NCBI GenBank assembly: GCA_030524285.1
Contig: JAUNGQ010000003.1
Span: 1 to 64,000, forward strand
Length of the DNA: 64,000 nucleotides
From: Eubacteriales bacterium
GTDB lineage: Bacteria; Bacillota; Clostridia; Oscillospirales; Butyricicoccaceae
Direction of reading: 5' to 3'
The notes under the pieces: model-generated
What the model saw: only the letters and a program-made list of their open reading frames with translations
What the model was told of the DNA's origin: nothing
Database searches by the model: none
Program-made: the position numbers and the translations under genes
Shown: piece by piece, positions 60,781-64,000 of the stretch
Layout of the letters: every line of letters begins with the position of its first letter
Position numbering within the stretch: the first letter of the stretch is position 1

Positions 60781-62457
60781 ATGGAGTTTGCATCTAATTT
60801 TCTGCATGAGATTATAGATGAAGACATTGCAAATGGACTGAACGAACGGATTCATACACGGTTCCCACCGGAGCCGAATGGATATCTTCATATTGGTTCC
60901 GCCAAAGCAATCTATATTAACTGGTCCGTTGCGCAGAAGTATAACGGCCTGTTCAATCTGCGTTTCGATGATACGAATCCGGTGCGTGAGGATGATGAAT
61001 ATGTACAGTCTATTTTGCAGGATGTTGCATGGCTGACCGGTTCTGAACCGTCCGGCGGTATTTTCTATGGTTCGGATTATTTTGAAAAGTGTTATGAATG
61101 TGCTGTTTATCTGATTCAGCAGGGTAAGGCATATGTCTGCGACTTGAATCAGGATGAAATGCGTGAATATCGCGGTACACTGACCGAGCCGGGAAAGAAC
61201 AGCCCATATCGTGACCGTTCTGTTGAGGAAAATCTCAAGCTGTTCGAGGAAATGCGTGCAGGCAAGTACGAAAAGGGTGCGAAGACCCTGCGTGCGAAGA
61301 TTGATATGGCTTCCCCGAATATGAATATGCGTGACCCGGCAATCTACCGTATCGTGTATGCTACCCATCATCGTATCGGCGATAAGTGGTGCATTTATCC
61401 GTTGTATGATTTTGCGCATCCGATTCAGGACGCAATGGAGCATATTACCCATTCCATGTGTTCCATCGAATTTAAAAATCATCGTCCGCTGTATGAGTGG
61501 GTTGTAGACAACTGCGCGCCGTGTCTGCCATCTCATCCAAAGCAGAGGGAATTTGCACGCCTGAATGTGACCAATACCGTCATGTCCAAGCGTTATCTGC
61601 GTGAGTTGGTAGAAACCGGCAGGGTGGATGGCTGGGATGACCCGCGTATGCCAACACTGTGCGGTTTGCGCCGCCGTGGCTATACACCGTCTGCAATTCT
61701 AGAATTTGTTACCCGCGCCGGTGTTTCAACAACCGACAGTCTGGTTGACATCAAGCTGCTGGAATACTGTATCCGTGACGAGCTGAATACGACAGCATTG
61801 CGCCGCATGGCAGTTACCGAGCCAATCAAGCTGGTTATCACCAATTATCCGGAAGATAAAGAAGAGATGTTTGAAATTGCAAACAATCCGAAGGATGAAA
61901 GTACAGGTGTGCGGCAGGTTCCGTTTACCCGTGAGCTGTGGATTGAAAAGAGTGACTTCGCTGTGGTTCCGCCTCCGAAGTTCAGACGCCTCAAGCCGGG
62001 CGGCGAGGTTCGCCTGATGGGCGCTTATATTGTCAAGTGCAATGAAGTGATTCAGGATGGGGATGGCAATGTTGTCGAGGTACGCTGCACAGCGGATCTG
62101 GAAGCAGGTAACGGCAATCCATTAGATGGACGTAAGGTGCGCGGTAATATTCATTGGGTATCTGCAAAGTATGCCATTGATGCAGATCTGAACCTGTACG
62201 ATAATCTGTTTACACTGGAAAACACGGGTTCTGTACCGGAGGGCGCCAATTATCTGGATTATTTGAATCCGCAGTCCAAGCAGCAGCTGACCGGCTGCAA
62301 GTTGGAGCCGTCGATTGCCGACGTACCGGCAGATACCCGGATGCAGTTTGTCCGTATGGGATATTATATTCAGGACAGCAAGCCGTCAGAAGCTGGCAGA
62401 CTGTGCTTTAACCGTATTGTCTCGCTGAAGGATGGCTTCAAGCCGGATAAAAAGTAA
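60781..62457 (+). CDS. glnS: Glutamine-tRNA ligase
   Basis: A 558-residue class Ic synthetase charging tRNA-Gln directly. RFPPEPNGYLHIGSAKAI near 27-45 is the HIGH region, LRFDDTNP follows, VMSKRYLREL near 270 is KMSKS, and the C-terminal anticodon-binding beta barrels are intact. Direct GlnRS is not universal in Firmicutes, most of which use GatCAB. ATG 60781 follows AAAGGGG. Confidence 0.95.
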   Translation: MEFASNFLHEIIDEDIANGLNERIHTRFPPEPNGYLHIGSAKAIYINWSVAQKYNGLFNLRFDDTNPVREDDEYVQSILQDVAWLTGSEPSGGIFYGSDYFEKCYECAVYLIQQGKAYVCDLNQDEMREYRGTLTEPGKNSPYRDRSVEENLKLFEEMRAGKYEKGAKTLRAKIDMASPNMNMRDPAIYRIVYATHHRIGDKWCIYPLYDFAHPIQDAMEHITHSMCSIEFKNHRPLYEWVVDNCAPCLPSHPKQREFARLNVTNTVMSKRYLRELVETGRVDGWDDPRMPTLCGLRRRGYTPSAILEFVTRAGVSTTDSLVDIKLLEYCIRDELNTTALRRMAVTEPIKLVITNYPEDKEEMFEIANNPKDESTGVRQVPFTRELWIEKSDFAVVPPPKFRRLKPGGEVRLMGAYIVKCNEVIQDGDGNVVEVRCTADLEAGNGNPLDGRKVRGNIHWVSAKYAIDADLNLYDNLFTLENTGSVPEGANYLDYLNPQSKQQLTGCKLEPSIADVPADTRMQFVRMGYYIQDSKPSEAGRLCFNRIVSLKDGFKPDKK

Positions 62458-62467
62458 AACCAATTTG

Positions 62468-62507
62468 ACAGGGATGGTAACAAAACATTACCATCCCTGT
62501 TATTTTT
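62468..62507 (+). terminator. Terminator of gltX-glnS
   Basis: ACAGGGATGGTAA (62468-62480) and TTACCATCCCTGT (62488-62500) form a perfect 13-base stem followed by TATTTTT. Confidence 0.88.
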
Positions 62508-62635
62508 AGAAAAATAATTGTGAAAAAAATAACAATTACTCTTGATGTTGTATAAAAGAAGGAGTAAAATAGAGCTATTCTAATGAACCCGAACAATTCC
62601 AATGAATATGGAACAAGAAAGGAAGCGAGTGTAAG

Positions 62636-63412
62636 ATGGCATATGTTACGTTAGAGCAGAAGGGATCGGTTGGTATTATTACCATGAACCATCCGGAAAC
62701 ACTGAATGCACTGAATGGTGAAACCCTGATGGATTTATCCGCTGTGCTTGATGAGGTAGAAGCAAACGACGAAATTCTGGCAGTTATTATTACTGGCGCA
62801 GGCCGCGCTTTCGTGGCAGGTGCTGATATCAGCCAGATGGCAACCATGTCTGCTTATGAAGCAAAGCAGTTCGGCGCGCTGGGCAATCAGATATTCCTCA
62901 AGGTTGAGCACCTGACCAAGCCGACAATTGCTGCAATCAACGGCTTTGCGTTGGGCGGTGGCTGTGAGCTGGCTATGTCCTGTGATATCCGCATTGCAAG
63001 TGAAAAGGCAAAGTTTGGTCAGCCAGAGGTTGGTCTGGGCATCACACCGGGCTTTGGCGGTACCCAGAGACTGCCGCGAATTGTCGGTGTTTCTAATGCA
63101 ATGGAGCTGATTCTGACTGCACGTACCATCAAGGCTGACGAGGCGAAGGAAATTGGTTTGGTCAGCAAGGTTTATGCACCGGAAGAGCTGATGGACAAGG
63201 CGATTGAGCTGGCAAATCTGATTACATCGCAGGCACAGATTGCTGTACGTGAATCCAAGGCAGCAATCCGCCGTGGTATGCAGGCGGATATCTATACCGG
63301 CGCTGCATATGAGAATGAGGCGTTTGGTCTGTGCTTCTCCACAGAGGACCAGAAAGATGCAATGAAGGCTTTTGTGAATAAGGAAAAGCTGAATGGCTTC
63401 AAGAATCGATGA
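62636..63412 (+). CDS. crt: Enoyl-CoA hydratase / crotonase (3-hydroxybutyryl-CoA dehydratase type)
   Basis: A 258-residue crotonase-fold protein. The oxyanion-hole segments AFVAGADISQM (about 62-72) and NGFALGGGCELA (about 101-112) and the two catalytic glutamates, in GGCELAMSCD and GQPEVGLGITPGFGG, are all present. In butyrate producers this enzyme dehydrates 3-hydroxybutyryl-CoA to crotonyl-CoA; that substrate is the usual one for Clostridia but other butyrate genes (bcd, etf, hbd, thl) are not in the window. Confidence 0.9.
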   Translation: MAYVTLEQKGSVGIITMNHPETLNALNGETLMDLSAVLDEVEANDEILAVIITGAGRAFVAGADISQMATMSAYEAKQFGALGNQIFLKVEHLTKPTIAAINGFALGGGCELAMSCDIRIASEKAKFGQPEVGLGITPGFGGTQRLPRIVGVSNAMELILTARTIKADEAKEIGLVSKVYAPEELMDKAIELANLITSQAQIAVRESKAAIRRGMQADIYTGAAYENEAFGLCFSTEDQKDAMKAFVNKEKLNGFKNR

Positions 63413-63434
63413 TTCAAACGGATTAAGAGAAAAG

Positions 63435-63468
63435 AACAGCGCCTTCCTTTATGGAAAGCGCTGTTTTT
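63435..63468. terminator. Terminator between crt and uppP
   Basis: AACAGCGC-C-TTCC pairs with GGAA-A-GCGCTGTT and is followed by a T run; convergent genes on both sides can share it. Confidence 0.8.
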
Positions 63469-63493
63469 CGTACAGTGAAATGTTACGTTTACT

Positions 63494-64000
63494 TTATGCC
63501 AGCACACCAAAGTAGAGCAGCACGAGGATACCAAGGACAATGCGATACCAGCCGAATACTTTAAAGTCATGCTTGCGGATGTAATTCATGAAGAATCGGA
63601 TAACAACGAGAGAAACCACGAAAGCTGTAATTGTACCTACCAGCATAACGCCGATTTCTGCACTTGTATAAGCCAGGCCGTACTTTAACATTTTCAGTCC
63701 GCTTGCACCCAGCATGACCGGAATGGCAAGGAAGAAGGAAAATTCTGCGGCAACTGAACGTTCGCAGCCGAGAAATACTGCGCCGAGAATGGTGGAACCG
63801 GAACGGGATGTACCTGGGATCAGAGACAGCATCTGGAACACGCCAATGAGGAATGCTTTGCGGAAAGAAAGCTTTTCCAAAGAGGTTGTTGTCGGATGTG
63901 GATTGGAATTTTCCAGAATAATGAACAGGATACCATAGGCAATGAGGGCAACGGCAATCACCAACGGACCGTACAGAAGGTCATGAATCAGATCATCCAA
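63494..64000 (-). CDS. uppP: Undecaprenyl-diphosphatase UppP, 5' end cut by the window edge
   Basis: The last 168 residues of a UppP/BacA membrane phosphatase that recycles undecaprenyl pyrophosphate for cell-wall synthesis. The second active motif PGTSRSGSTI is present, followed by several membrane spans; the N-terminal part with the first motif lies past 64000. The TTG at the edge is an internal Leu codon, not a start. Confidence 0.92.
   Translation of the reverse strand: MDDLIHDLLYGPLVIAVALIAYGILFIILENSNPHPTTTSLEKLSFRKAFLIGVFQMLSLIPGTSRSGSTILGAVFLGCERSVAAEFSFFLAIPVMLGASGLKMLKYGLAYTSAEIGVMLVGTITAFVVSLVVIRFFMNYIRKHDFKVFGWYRIVLGILVLLYFGVLA

Overview
The window looks like a chromosome segment of a spore-forming, anaerobic, butyrate-type Clostridia. 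Support: a split sporulation sigma factor sigK, a mother-cell style large serine recombinase, a crotonase of the butyrate pathway, ATP-type PEP carboxykinase, a CBS-domain pyrophosphatase, FHA/RodA/PBP genes and strong AGGAGG ribosome sites. The Oscillospirales (Butyricicoccaceae-like) is my best guess for lineage; that is inference only.

Layout. 1-2.4 kb: a hairpin pair at the left edge, a phosphofructokinase with a Lys/Asp-rich tail, and a nitrilase-family amidase. 2.5-10.7 kb: a nearly complete maturation cassette for selenium-dependent molybdenum hydroxylases (selD, yedF, yqeB, a MoeA-like protein, a MOSC-MogA fusion, a cysteine-desulfurase-like enzyme, DUF3343, xdhC, mocA, yqeC), with no hydroxylase in view. 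10.7-18.8 kb: a GNAT-lactonase fused reading frame, pckA, a radical SAM protein, a small membrane-protein/XRE locus with three operator-like repeats, adenine deaminase and a HAD phosphatase.

19.2-34.5 kb is the main discovery: a skin-type element of about 15.2 kb splitting sigK. The 3' part of sigK lies at 18889-19249 and the 5' part at 34470-34806, both on the minus strand. They share the 5-base core AAATG in the same codon phase, and joining there gives an uninterrupted 230-residue pro-sigma-K. A 593-residue serine recombinase lies against one end, with its stop codon inside the core. The cargo is metabolic rather than phage-like: an MsmX-type ABC ATPase, an AraC regulator, the sorbitol PTS operon (gutF, gutR, gutM, srlA, srlE, srlB), glucose-6-phosphate isomerase, a ROK regulator, a HAD phosphatase, an HPr paralogue and a phosphoribosyltransferase-like protein. 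If this works like the Bacillus and Clostridioides skin elements, the mother cell discards a sorbitol-to-glycolysis module as sporulation proceeds.

34.9-48 kb: a sodium:neurotransmitter-family symporter, an XRE regulator with a superoxide-reductase-like domain, a PurF homologue without its N-terminal cysteine, a PH-domain protein, a VTC/DUF4956/lipoprotein operon, a GH25 lysozyme with SLH domains, and an FHA-RodA/FtsW-PBP cell-wall operon. 48-64 kb: a KdpDE-like two-component pair without kdpFABC, pdxST, cysK, a CapA-family protein, a Mn-dependent pyrophosphatase, a coiled-coil lipoprotein, tRNA-Ser(CGA), an MntR-like regulator with inverted operator-like sites, gltX-glnS, a crotonase and the truncated start of uppP. 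I saw no CRISPR array, rRNA or intact transposase.
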